DNA of 64,000 nt from Corythucha ciliata (GCA_038030265.1 CM075943.1:58317971-58381970), one strand, 5' to 3'. Positions 23,290 to 33,775 are shown, counted from the first letter of the stretch. The notes: a model not told the origin generated them from the letters alone. Made by a program: numbers and translations.

Positions 23290-24670
23290 CACGTAGCGTT
23301 AAATTATGGCTTTTTCTTAGCTTTAGCCGCGAATCAGCGCTTTATCCACACCTTATTCGCAGATTAGCGCTTTTTCTCAATTTAAAGCCGCGAATTAGCA
23401 CTTTTTCTTGATTTGAGCCGTGAATTGGATGTTTTTCTCCGTTTCAGTAGCGAAATTAGCGTTTTCCTAATTTTAGCTTCGAATTAGAGGGTTTTTTCAC
23501 TCCATTATTCCATGATTTCCATTATTTTAGCCTCCACGTCGCATTCACCAGAAGGCCACGAACTGGCATTCTCCCAATTTTTTTTTTAGCGTTTTTCTCC
23601 TTATGACTGCGTTTTTCTCCTTATGACCTTGAATTTGCGTATTTTTCTTAATTTTATCTGGATATTTGAGCTATTTCTCAAGTTGAGCCGCAAATCAGCG
23701 TTTTCATTTCAAACGCTCGCATAGTCAAAAATTAGCGTTTTTCTCAATTTTAGCCACGAATGTGCGATGTTTCTCAATATTTGCAGCGAATTACAGCGGC
23801 TTTTTCCACCCTTGGCCATTACTTAGCGCCTTTTCTCAATTTTGGCCAAGAAGATGCCTTCATCAAAGAGTGGGGAATGGGCGTTTTTTTAGTTTAGTCT
23901 CGAATTAGCGTTCTTCTCAATTTTGGCCATGAATCGGCACTTTTTATGAATTTTACCTGCGAATTAGCTCTTTTCTCAATTCTAACCGTGAATTAGCGCT
24001 TTTCCTACATTTCATTCACGAAGTTTAGCACTGCTCCTCAATATCATCCGCACATTATAGTTATTTTTCTACATTTTTAACCAAGAATCATCCTTTTGTC
24101 TCAATTTTAGCCCTAAATTAAGTTTTTTTTTCTCATTTTAGTCTGTTATTAGCGATTTTACCCAATTTCATTCGTGAATTAGTGTTTTCCCAATTACATA
24201 TATCCGCGAATCAGCTCTTTTTATGAATGTTTGCTATGAAGTAAGTTAGAGTGCTATCGCGGAGTATAGTGCCATTTTTATAGCTTAAATAAAGTAAAAC
24301 GCCATAATGTACTGTTCTTGAACCAAGTCCGCGTCAAGAATTGAGGTAAATCGCTAATTCGCAAATATTAGTGCTAATTAGGGTTAAAAATTGATAAACG
24401 AGTGCTTGATCACGCCTAAAATTGAGAAATTTTAGCCGCTAATAACAGCTTTTACTCAATTTCAGCCCCGAATTGATGAATTTTCAGAAAATCCGTGAAG
24501 CTGCTGGTACAAGAACAGATCATTATGGTGATTTGTTCTAAAAATTAGCTACAAAATGGCTGTATAGTCCGCGATTCTGCTATTTTTTCACAATTTTGAT
24601 CTGGAAGTTGCATCTTGAACAGCGAATGAGCGTTTCTTTTGTTTTCTCGCAGTTTTAGCCACGAATATTT
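23290..24670 (+). repeat. Degenerate ~29-bp tandem array, family I
   Basis: Forty or more diverged units of the TTTTTCTCAATTTTAGCCGC GAATTAGCG type, well seen at 23,360-23,470 and 23,730-23,770. It runs up to the hairpin at 24,672 that marks the start of the duplicated block. A short stretch near 24,300-24,420 is in the opposite orientation. Confidence 0.85.
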
Positions 24671-24671
24671 G

Positions 24672-24734
24672 TGTTGTTAGATGGATATTAATGAATAAAT
24701 CTGTCGCCGCTTCATTATTATCCATCTAACAACA
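24672..24734. repeat. Hairpin at block boundary
   Basis: TGTTGTTAGATGGATA at the left pairs perfectly with TATCCATCTAACAACA at the right around a 31-base loop. The second copy of the block (27,674) keeps the loop and the right arm but lacks the left arm, so the duplication breakpoint falls inside this hairpin. Confidence 0.85.
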
Positions 24735-24855
24735 TCTAGATAAGATAAAATTCGGCGTGGTTTACCGATCAGGAGAAGCGCCTAGAGTTTCGAGAAACAA
24801 TGGACCTGGGTGGGGTTCGGCTTAGCTTATCCCTCGGAGTACGACTCCCATAGGC

Positions 24856-24930
24856 GTCTCCGTGGCGCAAATGGCAGCGTGCTGGACTGGTAATCCAGAG
24901 GTTGCGGGTTCAAATCCCGCCGGGGAGCCA
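24856..24930 (+). tRNA. tRNA-like sequence, anticodon GGT, probably SINE or pseudogene
   Basis: It folds as a cloverleaf: acceptor GTCTCCG against CGGGGAG (six of seven pairs, the 1-72 pair is G-G), D stem GCGC/GCGT, anticodon stem CTGGA/TCCAG with loop CTGGTAA, T stem GCGGG/CCCGC with loop TTCAAAT. The loop gives anticodon GGT (Thr), which eukaryotes normally do not use, having AGT instead. A-box TGGCGCAAATGG and B-box GGTTCAAATCC are good pol III promoters. A genomic CCA-like end (GCCA) follows directly. It is embedded in a repeat and duplicated, so a tRNA-derived SINE head or pseudogene is likelier than a working tRNA gene. Confidence 0.6.
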
Positions 24931-25489
24931 TTTTTTCTCGAAACTCGAATCGTGTTGGGCTATGCCCTTCCATCGTCGTCCAGATAATATCAGACTAATT
25001 AATTTATTAATTAATATTTGTGCTCTTTCCAGCCTTCAAGGCGCGTAATTGTCCTAAGAACAGTATTTCAGCGCGCCTTCGCAATTTCAGCAGCTTAAGC
25101 GCCTACACGAACTGTACGAATTAGCGTATTTTGTCTATTTTAGCCACGAAGTTGCCTCCGTAAGGCACGAATTAGTACATTTCTCAATTTCAGCTTCCAG
25201 AATAGCGCTTGCGTGGGCTTAATCGAATAATCAGCGAAAATTTTGTTGTGCATCTTTCAACGCTCTGTCCTCTAAATCGGATGGACTGAAAATCGTCGAA
25301 AGGAGTCAAATTCCCGTCCAACCGGACACCAAGGCTTCTTTCCACGTTACCTTTCACAACACACACGTTGAACATAAAACCTAAAAATCCTAATTTTTTC
25401 ATCTTCAAGCTATTCAGGAGCGGCGGTCCGCCCAATACTCGCCACTACTTCAGTGCGCTATTGCTGGGGCGCAGGGAGCGAACCCCGAA

Positions 25490-26040
25490 AAGTTAAGTAA
25501 TTTATGGATTTAAAGGTAACCACGCGAAATTCATAATCCCTAAAAGATCCAGATTCGCGAAATTTGGGGTTAGAAAGAGCTATTTCGCTGATTAAATTAA
25601 GAAATGATCCGCCGCTAAAATTGGGAAAATAATTCGTTTCTAAAATTATAAATAGCGCTGAATAATGGCAAAATTTGAGAAAAAACGGTAATGTGAAGCT
25701 AAAATGGAGTATTCGCGAATTTTGTAGAAATCCTCTAATTCGGAGCTGTAATTGAGTAAAAGCGGTGATTCGCGGGTGCTCAGAAATGATTTGCAGCTAA
25801 AATGAAATGAAAAACAGAAAACATTTATTCGCGGATCAATTCGAAAAAATACGCTAGTTCGTGGCTGAAAATTGAGGAAACACGTTAACTCACGGCTAAA
25901 ACTGAGACAAGCCGCTATAATTCCCGTCCGAAATAGCTCAATCGCTGGGCTGAATTGAGAAAATTCGCGGCTAAAGTGGACAAGGATGCGCTCATTCACT
26001 ACTGAAGAAACGGAGAGAAACGATTAAAATAGCGCGATAG
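25490..26040 (-). repeat. Degenerate family I array inside block A
   Basis: Diverged ~29-bp units in minus orientation, read on the plus strand as GCTAATTCGCGGCTAAAATT GAGAAAA. A few plus-orientation units with the landmark GTTGCCTCCGTAAGGC lie nearby at 25,120-25,210, so orientation flips inside the block. Confidence 0.75.
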
Positions 26041-26152
26041 ATTAAGAAAGATGCTGTCGCCGGTATTTAATTAAAAAAATTAAATGAAATTGATATCTTT
26101 CGGATGACGATGAAAGAGCGTAGCACAACACGATTCGAGTTTCAAGAAAAAA

Positions 26153-26228
26153 TGGGATCCCTGGCGAGATTTGAACCCGCAACCTCTGGATTACTAGTCC
26201 AGCACGCTACCAGTTGCGCAATTGGTAG
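26153..26228 (-). tRNA. tRNA-like sequence, anticodon AGT, degenerate
   Basis: On the minus strand the anticodon arm CTGGA-CTAGTAA-TCCAG gives anticodon AGT (Thr), and the T arm GCGGG-TTCAAAT-CTCGC and B-box GGTTCAAATC are recognisable. The 5' acceptor half (CTACCAA) does not pair with the 3' half (CAGGGAT), so it cannot form a normal tRNA. From the anticodon arm through about 75 bp of 3' flank it matches the plus-strand copy at 24856. This is a tRNA-derived repeat. Confidence 0.6.
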
Positions 26229-26621
26229 CGAAAGGCGTCACCCTGCCTTATCTCATAATTATTTTATCTCATGAATTTCATATTTTATCTCATAAATTAG
26301 CGCATTTGTTTAATTTCTGCTGATAATTAGCGTTTTAATGTAATTTTATCTGATGATGGATAAAAAAAACGGGTATCATTCGTGGATCAAATCCAAGAGA
26401 TAAATGCCAACGCACCATCACTGGAGGCAACTTTCTTTAAAATTGGAAAAAAAAAAAAAAAAAAATTTCGCTCCGGCAGCTGGCGGTCGGAAAGAGTGCA
26501 TTTCATTTTGTATACGGATACCCTAAGCCGTCCCAGAAGTAGTAATGTTGAGACCATGATTTTTTTCGTTTTGTTTGACCCTCCCTCGTACTGTTTGCTG
26601 CGGGTTTGTTTAAGCTGAACT

Positions 26622-27672
26622 TAATGGGAATCAAAGGCTATTTCAAAATGGAATCAACATACCGAATATAATGCTCTGGAATCAACTGGTGATTTGTTGT
26701 GATTTTTTTACCATTTCAACCACTATTTTCCCCCCTCCACCTTGACGATTTGGCCCAAATGCAATACCGACCGGGGCCTTACGACTACTGATTTTTGTGC
26801 CAAAGCGCGTTCCGCTAAATTAATTTCTACGAGAGTTATCGTGCTAACAAGGCCTCACACTTACTTCCACCCGGGGACATCGCCCCCTCCCCCTCGACTT
26901 TTTCAAAACATTAAAATTGGAATCAAAGCCTACTTTAACATGGAGTATACGTACTGAATATGATGCTTCTAGAATCAACTGGTGACTTGTAGTGATTTTT
27001 TGATCATTTCAAGCCGTATTTCCCCCCCCACCTCCTTCACGATTTGGCCCGAATGCAATACCGACCGGTGTCTTATGACTACTGATATTTTTAGATAAAG
27101 GGTGTTCCGCTAAATTAATTTCTACGAGAACTTATCGTGCTAACAAGGACCACACATCTTACTTCCACCCCGGGGGCACCACCCCCCTCCCCGTTGACTT
27201 TTTCAAAAAATTAAAATGGGACTCAAAGGCTGTCTAACATGGAGTATACGTACCCGAATATGATGCTTCTAGAATCAACTGGTGATTTTTAGTCATTTTT
27301 TTTACCATTTCAACCCCTATTTTCCCCCCTCCACCCTTGACCGATTTGGCCCCAAATGCAATCCGACCGGGATCTTATGACTACTGATTTTTTAGATAAA
27401 GCGCGTTCTGCTAAATTAATTTCTACGAGACTTATCGTGCTAACAAGACCACACTCTTACTTCCACCCCGGGGGCACCACCCCCTCCCCCTCGACTTTTT
27501 CAAAAAATTAAAATGGGAATCAAAGGCTAGTCTAACATGGAGTATACGTACCGAATATGATGCTTCTAGAATCAACTGGTGATTTTTAGTCATTTTTTTA
27601 CCATTTCAACCCCTATTTTCCCCCCTCCACCTTGACCGATTTGGCCCAAATGCAATACCGACCGGGTCTTAT
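26622..27672 (+). repeat. Tandem repeat, ~295-bp unit, about 3.5 copies
   Basis: Units start with AATCAAAGGCTA-like phrases at 26,629, 26,921, 27,221 and 27,518 (spacing 292, 300 and 297). Each contains CTGGTGATT, a C-rich tract with CCTCCACC, GATTTGGCCC, GCTAAATTAATTTCTACGAG and TTATCGTGCTAACAAG. The last unit is cut at 27,672 where block B begins. Copies differ chiefly by one-base indels in homopolymers. Confidence 0.9.
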
Positions 27673-27843
27673 GATTAATGAATAAATCTGTCGCCGCTTC
27701 ATTAATATCCATCTAACAACATCTAGATAAGATAAAATTCGGCGTGGTTTACCGTAGGAGAAAGCGAGCCTAGAGTTTCGAGAAACAATGGACCTGGGTG
27801 GGGTTCGGCTTAGCTTATCCCTCGGAGTACGACTCCCATAGGC

Positions 27844-27918
27844 GTCTCCGTGGCGCAAATGGCAGCGTGCTGGACTGGTAATCCAGAGGTTGCGGGTTCA
27901 AATCCCGCCGGGGAGCCA
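27844..27918 (+). tRNA. tRNA-like sequence, anticodon GGT (copy in block B)
   Basis: Base-for-base the same 75-nt tRNA-like sequence as 24856-24930, with the same G-G first pair and GGT anticodon. It duplicates with the block and is very unlikely to be an independent tRNA gene. Confidence 0.6.
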
Positions 27919-29074
27919 TTTTTTCTCGAAACGACTCGTGTTGGGTGGGCTGCCCTTCATCGTCGTCCGGATAATATCAGACTAAATATTTATTATTAAT
28001 TAATATTTGTGCTCTTTCCAGCCTCAAGCGCGTAATTGTCCTTACAGTATTTCAGCACGCCTTCGCAATTTCAGCAGCTTAAGCGCCTACACGAACTGTA
28101 CGAATTAGCGTATTTTGTCTATTTTAGCCACGAAGTTGCCTCCGTAAGGCACGAATTAGTACATTTCTCAATTTCAGCTTCCAGAATAGCGCTTGCGTGG
28201 GCTTAATCGAATAATCAGCGAAAATTTTGTTGTGCATCTTTCATTCTGTCCTCTAAATCGGATGGACTGAAAATCGTAGAAAGGAGGTTTCCAACCGGAC
28301 ACCAAGACTTCTTTCCACGTTACCTTTCACAACACACACGTTGAACATAAAACCTAAAATAATTTTTATTTTATTATCTCAAGCTATTCAGGAGGGTCGC
28401 CCAATATCGCCACTACTTCAGTGCGCTATTGGGGGGGGGCAGGGAGCGAAAAAAAAGATTAAGTTTTATTTATGGATTTAAGGTAAATCGATTCAGAATT
28501 TAAATTTTGCGAATTTGAAGGTTTTGGGGGGGGGTGTTTTATTGAAAGAGTGATTCGCTTGTTGGTGAAAAAATTTTTCTAAATTTATTAGCGGAATTAT
28601 GGTTTTGTTGAGAAAAAATGCGCTGAATTTGGGTTTTTTAAGGTTGGCGGGTAATTTTGTAGTGTGAATTATTGTAGAAATGTTTAAAGAGAGCTGGAAT
28701 AAATCGGGTTGTTGATTTGGAAGAGCGGCAGAAAATATTTATTGCTGGATGAGTTTTGAAATCAGGTAAACATTTTTTATAGGGTGCGGAGGAATTGATT
28801 GGATTGTTTATGTACGGAAAATTGAGGAAAGCCGCTATTATTCGGGTTAGATAAGTTTTAGCTATAATTGCTGGGAAAGAATTCGAGAAAGAGTTGGGCT
28901 TTGGAAAGTTCGCGTATTGGTAGAAGATACGGAGAGAACTAATATTAAAAATAGCGCGATAGATTAAGAAAGATGCTGTCGCCGGTATTTAATTAAAAAA
29001 ATTAAATGAAATTGATATCTTTCGGATGACGATGAAAGAGCGTAGCACAACACGATTCGAGTTTCAAGAAAAAA

Positions 29075-29150
29075 TGGGATCCCTGGCGAGATTTGAACCC
29101 GCAACCTCTGGATTACTAGTCCAGCACGCTACCAGTTGCGCAATTGGTAG
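29075..29150 (-). tRNA. tRNA-like sequence, anticodon AGT (copy in block B)
   Basis: Same sequence as the minus-strand copy at 26153-26228, including the unpaired acceptor. Its 3' flank toward 29,000 is also shared. It is a tRNA-derived repeat carried by the block. Confidence 0.6.
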
Positions 29151-29510
29151 CGAAAGGCGTCACCCTGCCTTATCTCATAATATTTTATCTCATGAATTTC
29201 ATATTTTATCTCATAAATTAGCGCATTTGTTTAATTTCTGCTGATAATTAGCGTTTTAATGTAATTTTATCTGATGATGGATAAAAAAAACGGGTATCAT
29301 TCGTGGATCAAATCCAAGAGATAAATGCCAACGCACCATCACTGGAGGCAACTTTCTTTAAAATTGGAAAAAAAAAAAAAAAAAAAAATCATGAATACAA
29401 GGGGAAAAATTGCTAATTCTCTGCTTGATAAAGACTGTAATTCGTGGCTGAAATTGAGAAAAAGTGTCAATTGATAGAAAAAGAGAGAGATGTGGTTCAC
29501 ACCCAGGCAA

Positions 29511-29607
29511 CGCCACTCTCAATGCTAAAACAACCACATGAATAGGACAGTGAATAACAAAAACGTAAAATAAATAAACAAAATTAAACAATTAAGGCAA
29601 TAGAAAT
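29511..29607 (+). repeat. Inverted repeat left of Penelope-like fragment
   Basis: This ~97-bp stretch (CTCAATGCTAAAACAACCAC ... AATTAAGGCAATA) recurs inverted at 30432-30527 with only a few mismatches. The two copies bracket the Penelope-like RT and endonuclease remnant. Penelope-like elements are known for LTR-like repeats that may be direct or inverted. Confidence 0.85.
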
Positions 29608-29819
29608 GAATATAAGGATGACTAGACTCTGTTCCGTGGGATGGTAACGTGTCGGAATTGTATCATTAACTTCAATTAAAGTCAAAATATAAGGACAGAA
29701 AGACTAAGATTAGGTAAATAAATAGTAAAATTAAATTAAATAAAGAGATTCTATCACACACCGAGCCTTGTTCCAAGGATATCTTAAGCGCTATAAATCG
29801 CCACTCTATCTGAATTGAG

Positions 29820-30300
29820 AAGTTCTCTAAGGACTGCTGCAAGGAGGAGGGAAGGGCGCCCTTCCAAACGAGCATTTAGGCTTCTCGCCGGGTTTCACGT
29901 TCAACGAGATGGGCACAGTGCTTTCACCGTCACAAGCTATACCGAGTGCTGGAGGAACCTCGAGTCCTCTCGCGTCAGATGTTCACTAATTTGGTTTCTA
30001 AGACGCCGTCCCTTCTTACCGACGTATGATTTGCAGCATTTGCCAGATTGGGCAGACAATCCTGGGTGTAGTATTCGTCTGGTCAAGGCACAATGAAAAA
30101 AGGCTGAAAAATCTCTTCTGAAATTAAGTTTATTAGCACATTTTTTGTCCAATATGTCCCTTGCTATGTTTTTCACGTCAGTGACCGGAACGCTTGTGTA
30201 GAGGTTGGCAAAATCAAAGGAAATAAGTTGACAGTTCTCGTCGATAGTTATTCCTTTCAATTTCTCAATTAACTTGCCACCATTTTTAGGACATATTTAG
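29820..30300 (-). pseudogene. Penelope-like element, RT and GIY-YIG remnant
   Basis: A minus-strand frame (29937-30260) starts with LISFDFANLYTSVPV, the palm motif A region of Penelope-like RTs (usual form 'SFDV.sLyTniP'). After only about 40 further residues it reaches KSYVGKKGRRLRNQISEH, which matches the YVG...R...R..EH core of GIY-YIG endonucleases found at the C terminus of these elements. Most of the RT between the two is missing, so this is an internally deleted copy. A short upstream block with KYVLK lies near 30,290 across a frame break. Inverted repeats flank it. Confidence 0.75.
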
Positions 30301-30431
30301 GAAGGAAGCCCGTTTTCGACTTGAACTCCTGGTTTACCCTACGGCTTACAATCTCGATTGGTGTATTATCGAAAGAGCATTATTGGACGGAAACTTGGGC
30401 TAGGTTTGTGAAGTTAAAGTTATCCTTTTTT

Positions 30432-30527
30432 TCGTTTGTATTGCCTTAATTGTTTCATTTTCTTTATTTATTTTACGTTTTTGTTATTCACTGTCCTATT
30501 CGTGTGGTTGTTTCAGCATTGAGAACG
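30432..30527 (-). repeat. Inverted repeat right of Penelope-like fragment
   Basis: Inverted partner of 29511-29607. Similarity continues weakly outward to about 30,590 (GATGTGGTCCACAC here, GATGTGGTTCACAC at 29,490), with about 30 bp more on this side, so the left copy carries a small deletion. Confidence 0.85.
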
Positions 30528-30599
30528 GCGTAAGCCGAAAGCGCTCTGCCTAGTAAAATTCGTTTGTGAGTGTGGACCACATCATTTTCTATTGTGAGA

Positions 30600-31195
30600 A
30601 CGCTCACCACAACGCCATAATGCACACGTAAAGAGCTAATTCTTAAAAAAAAAAAAACAAAACAAAAACAAAAAAAAAACGGCTGATTGGCGGAAAAAAT
30701 TGAGCGAAATTTTAATGAGGAAGTAACATAAAAAATAAAAATCGTTGGAAACATTTTTTTTTTTTTTAAAGAAAATGACTAAATATGACCAGGAATTGAA
30801 AATTAGTGCGTAAATGATTGATTTAGATTTATAGCGAAATAATAAAATTTGCCAATTTTTGTTGTAACCTTAAACGGCCGGTCTGTGACTCGTGACGTAG
30901 TTAAGGGGTTGTGACCCCTCCCAACCCTCCGTATCATGGCTGCTATCATGTCTTGCCCCTTCTTGTTCTTCATATTCTCTCAAGTCCCCTATTGTTTTAC
31001 TTGTGGGAAGCCATTGTTAAGGTCGTGCGGATGCTGTTATTACGTCATCAGTCTATCTAGACTATTTCAAATGGGTCCCGCAACCCAATAGTTTTAAAAA
31101 GTAATAAAAAAATATAGGGCCTGATTTTATTTGATCGGATCATGTTTTCATGAGTTTTCGTACCCAAGATATCACGGCAGCATGATTTTAGAAAA
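30600..31195. other. Unique-looking AT-rich DNA
   Basis: Contains A-rich tracts at 30,644-30,680 and a T run at 30,751-30,768. No coding frame or mobile element was recognised. Confidence 0.45.
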
Positions 31196-31388
31196 TGTGT
31201 TACTTCCTCATTAGCAATTTTTCTCAGTTTGAGCTAAAAATTAGCGTTTTTCTTAAGTGGTTTCCTCATATTAGCCGCAAAATAGCGGGTTTTTCTAAAT
31301 TTTTGCCACAAATTAACATTTTATGTTACACTATGGATTAGCGATTTTTTTCTTTTTTTAGCCGCAAAGCGGGGTCCCCCCCCCCCAA
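31196..31388 (+). repeat. Family I array, left part, split by an insertion
   Basis: Diverged ~29-bp units with TTAGCGTTTTTCTTAA and TTAGCCGCAAA phrases, ending in a run of C at 31,377-31,386. The array is interrupted by the element at 31389-33422 and continues at 33,423. Confidence 0.75.
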
Positions 31389-31639
31389 CAGGGGCGGATA
31401 CAGGGGGTGGGCGATCGGACTGAGCCCGAAGGGCCGGAGGCCCGGCCTGAGAAAACTGGTAACTACAGATTAATTTTTCCCGATAATGGTCCTTACAGAA
31501 TCCCGGAACTGGCCTATTGAGCTTAGGTACAATGAGACAAATGAGAAAACCTATCAAGTAGGGTTTTCTTAAAAACGGGACACCCTTCAACCCATGACTC
31601 AAGACACAAGGCTGTTTTATAGCGTTTTTCGTTAATTTC

Positions 31640-32160
31640 ATTAGTGATTTTTCTCAATGTTGGCCGCAATTTTTGTTTTTCAACTTTTAGCTATGGACTA
31701 GCGTTTTTTTTTTGTTTTTTTTTTAGGTTTAGGCCCGAAGTTGCCTTCAGAAGCAACAGATTATTGTCTTTTGCTGAATTTTAGTCCCGAGTCAGCGTTG
31801 TTACTAAATTTTAGTCGTGAATTCGCGTTTTCTCTAATATAGCCGTGAATTAGCCGATTTTTTCATTTGAATCCGAGAATGAAGTTTTTTCTCTACTTTA
31901 TCCGCAAATTGTCCGATGTTTTACAATTTTAGCTTTATTTATCATTTTCAATTAAGACCGCGAAGTAGGATTGTTCCAAGTTTAGCAGCTAAGTAGCGCT
32001 TTTTGTCAATTTTATTAGCACATTAGCTTTCTTTCTCAATTTTTGCTTAGTATACCTATTAGTGTTTTTGATTAGTTTACCTATGTCCTAATTTAAGCAG
32101 CTAATTAGCCATTCTTCTCAATTTTTGTCGTGAGAATTTTAGCGTATCACAGCGCTTTTG
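31640..32160 (+). repeat. Family I array inside hAT-like element
   Basis: Diverged ~29-bp units, plus orientation, with landmark GTTGCCTTCAGAAGC at about 31,740. Confidence 0.75.
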
Positions 32161-32369
32161 TGGGCTCTTTGCTAATCACCTGCAAGCACTCCATCCTGGG
32201 TCGGATGGATTGAAAATCGTCGAAAGGAGCCAATATCGCTGTCCAACTGCATGCCAAAAACTCGTTTTCACGTGTGCAAACATGAACATAGATCCTTAAT
32301 ATCCACATTTGAGCCCGGGGCGATCTGGCCCCCTCGCCACTCGGCGCGGTCTCGGTACCCCGCTACTAA

Positions 32370-33000
32370 TTCACGGACAGAAGTGAGAAAAGGCGCTACT
32401 TCGCAGCTACCAGTTTCCTTAAAGCTTCCGCGGATAAAGTACATAAAAAGCGCTAATTCACGAATAAAAATTGAGAAAAATAGCTCATTAGCGGTTAAAA
32501 TCAAGAAAAATACGAAATCACCGCAAAAACTCAGAAAAAACGATAATTCAACGCTAAAATAGCGAAAAAACGCTAATCCGTGGATAATTCACCGATAAAA
32601 TTGAGAAGCGCTGAAGTGAGTAAAAACGCTAATTTGCGATTTAAATGAACATAACGTCAAATTCGCCGCTTCTAAAGGTAGCTTTGTGCCAGCAAGTGAA
32701 AAAATCGCTAATCCACAGCCAAATTCAGAAAAAACTTTACGTAGTTCGCGGCGAAAATTGGGGAAACCTCTAATTCGTGGCTGAAATCGAAATGCATACA
32801 AATCTATAATTTTAGCGGCTAAAATGAGGAAAAACACTAGTGTGTGGTTATAATTGTGGGTTAAGTTGAGAAACTTTGCTAATTCACGGAAAATTGAGAA
32901 AATGGCAAGCCGAGGCTTTCGGAGGCAACTTTGCAGCCAATTAGCATAAAGCGCTAATTTACGGCAAAAATTGATAAAAAATGCAACTATCAGGATGCCG
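32370..33000 (-). repeat. Family I array inside hAT-like element, inverted
   Basis: Diverged ~29-bp units, minus orientation (plus-strand AAAACGCTAATTC and CGGCTAAAATTGAG phrases), with the inverted landmark TTCGGAGGCAACTTTG at about 32,920. It opposes the array at 31640-32160. Confidence 0.8.
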
Positions 33001-33422
33001 TTCGAAAGTACACAGTAGCTTATCCGTCGATACAGCAGCTGATGGATACTGATGTGAAATTTACCAGTTATTTTAAAAATCTACAATTTTTTACTTTTCA
33101 CATGGCTGAAATAACCACGCAAGCGACATTTTCTGGTGGTTTCAGGAACAGGATTTTGTCTTCTTTCCTAATCCACCTTGTCTATAACACGACAAATACC
33201 GTAAAAAGTAATGAAACTAGAAACAAGTAGGAAAATGCTCATAGCTCGGAACCAAAGCATTTTCTGCTATGCGTCTACATGACGTTTTTATGTGTCCAGG
33301 TTCGCACTATCACCAGTGCAAGTTTCTCACATACCTCCTGAATCACCCTGTATTTATGTATGTATATTGGGCCGATATTTTCCCAGTGCCCCGGGCCGGT
33401 CAAATCTGTGTATCCGCCCCTG

Positions 33423-33775
33423 CCCCCAAAGCCCTAAATTGGCGGCTTTGCCAAATTTCAATCTCAAAGTTGCCTGCGGAAGCCACGAATTGGAGCATTT
33501 TTAATTTTTGACTTTGAATTTTATTATTCTGGCCTCGACTTGGCGTTTTCCGATATGTCAGCTGCAAATTGGCAATTTTCACATTTTTGCCAGCACTTTA
33601 ATTAGCACTTTTTAAAATTTAGGCTGAAAATTACATTTTATCTTGATTTTAGCCAGGCTAATTATTGATTTTCTCAATATTTGCAGGTTCTTTTACATTT
33701 TAGCATCGCATTAACAATTTTGTTTCACTTTTAGTCGTAGATAGGCGCTTTTTCTCAGTTCTAGTCACGAACCTT
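33423..33775 (+). repeat. Family I array, right part
   Basis: Continuation of the array cut at 31,388, with landmark AAGTTGCCTGCGGAAGCC at about 33,470 and units such as TTAGCACTTTTTAAAATTTA. A T/G low-complexity tract follows at 33,778-33,838. Confidence 0.75.

Larger units (their letters stand above)
24687..26465. repeat. Duplicated ~1.75-kb block, copy A
   Basis: This block recurs in direct orientation at 27674-29388. It contains, in order, a hairpin arm, a plus-strand tRNA-like sequence (24856-24930), family I repeats in both orientations, a minus-strand tRNA-like sequence (26153-26228), more family I units and a terminal A run (26447-26465). The two tRNA-like sequences point toward each other, each followed by a related 75-bp 3' flank, as if two copies of a tRNA-derived SINE family had been captured tail to tail. 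No protein frame is present. Confidence 0.85.
27674..29388. repeat. Duplicated ~1.75-kb block, copy B
   Basis: Direct repeat of 24687-26465 about 2.99 kb downstream, ending in the same A run. Ends and tRNA-like regions are nearly identical to copy A, but 28,350-28,930 is heavily altered by indels and G/T-rich substitutions (for example nine or more G at about 28,430 and 28,530). That pattern suggests either local decay or poorly polished long-read consensus. Confidence 0.85.
31389..33422. mobile_element. hAT-like non-autonomous element, CAGGGGCGG type
   Basis: A 2,034-bp element with perfect 14-bp terminal inverted repeats CAGGGGCGGATACA / TGTATCCGCCCCTG. The flanks CCCCCAA (31382-31388) and CCCCCAA (33423-33429) form a 7-bp direct repeat; the eighth base differs inside a C/A run, so the true duplication may be 8 bp. 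These termini are like many hAT MITEs. The interior has no transposase but holds family I repeats in plus orientation (31,640-32,160) and minus orientation (32,370-33,000), giving a roughly symmetrical inverted layout. Confidence 0.85.

Noticed and set aside
24856..24930. Functional cytosolic tRNA-Thr gene
   Set aside because: Anticodon GGT is not normally used in eukaryotes, the first acceptor pair is G-G, and the sequence is embedded in a duplicated repeat.
30530..30600. Hammerhead ribozyme in the Penelope-like terminal repeat
   Set aside because: I looked for the CTGATGA and GAAA core and did not see a convincing arrangement.
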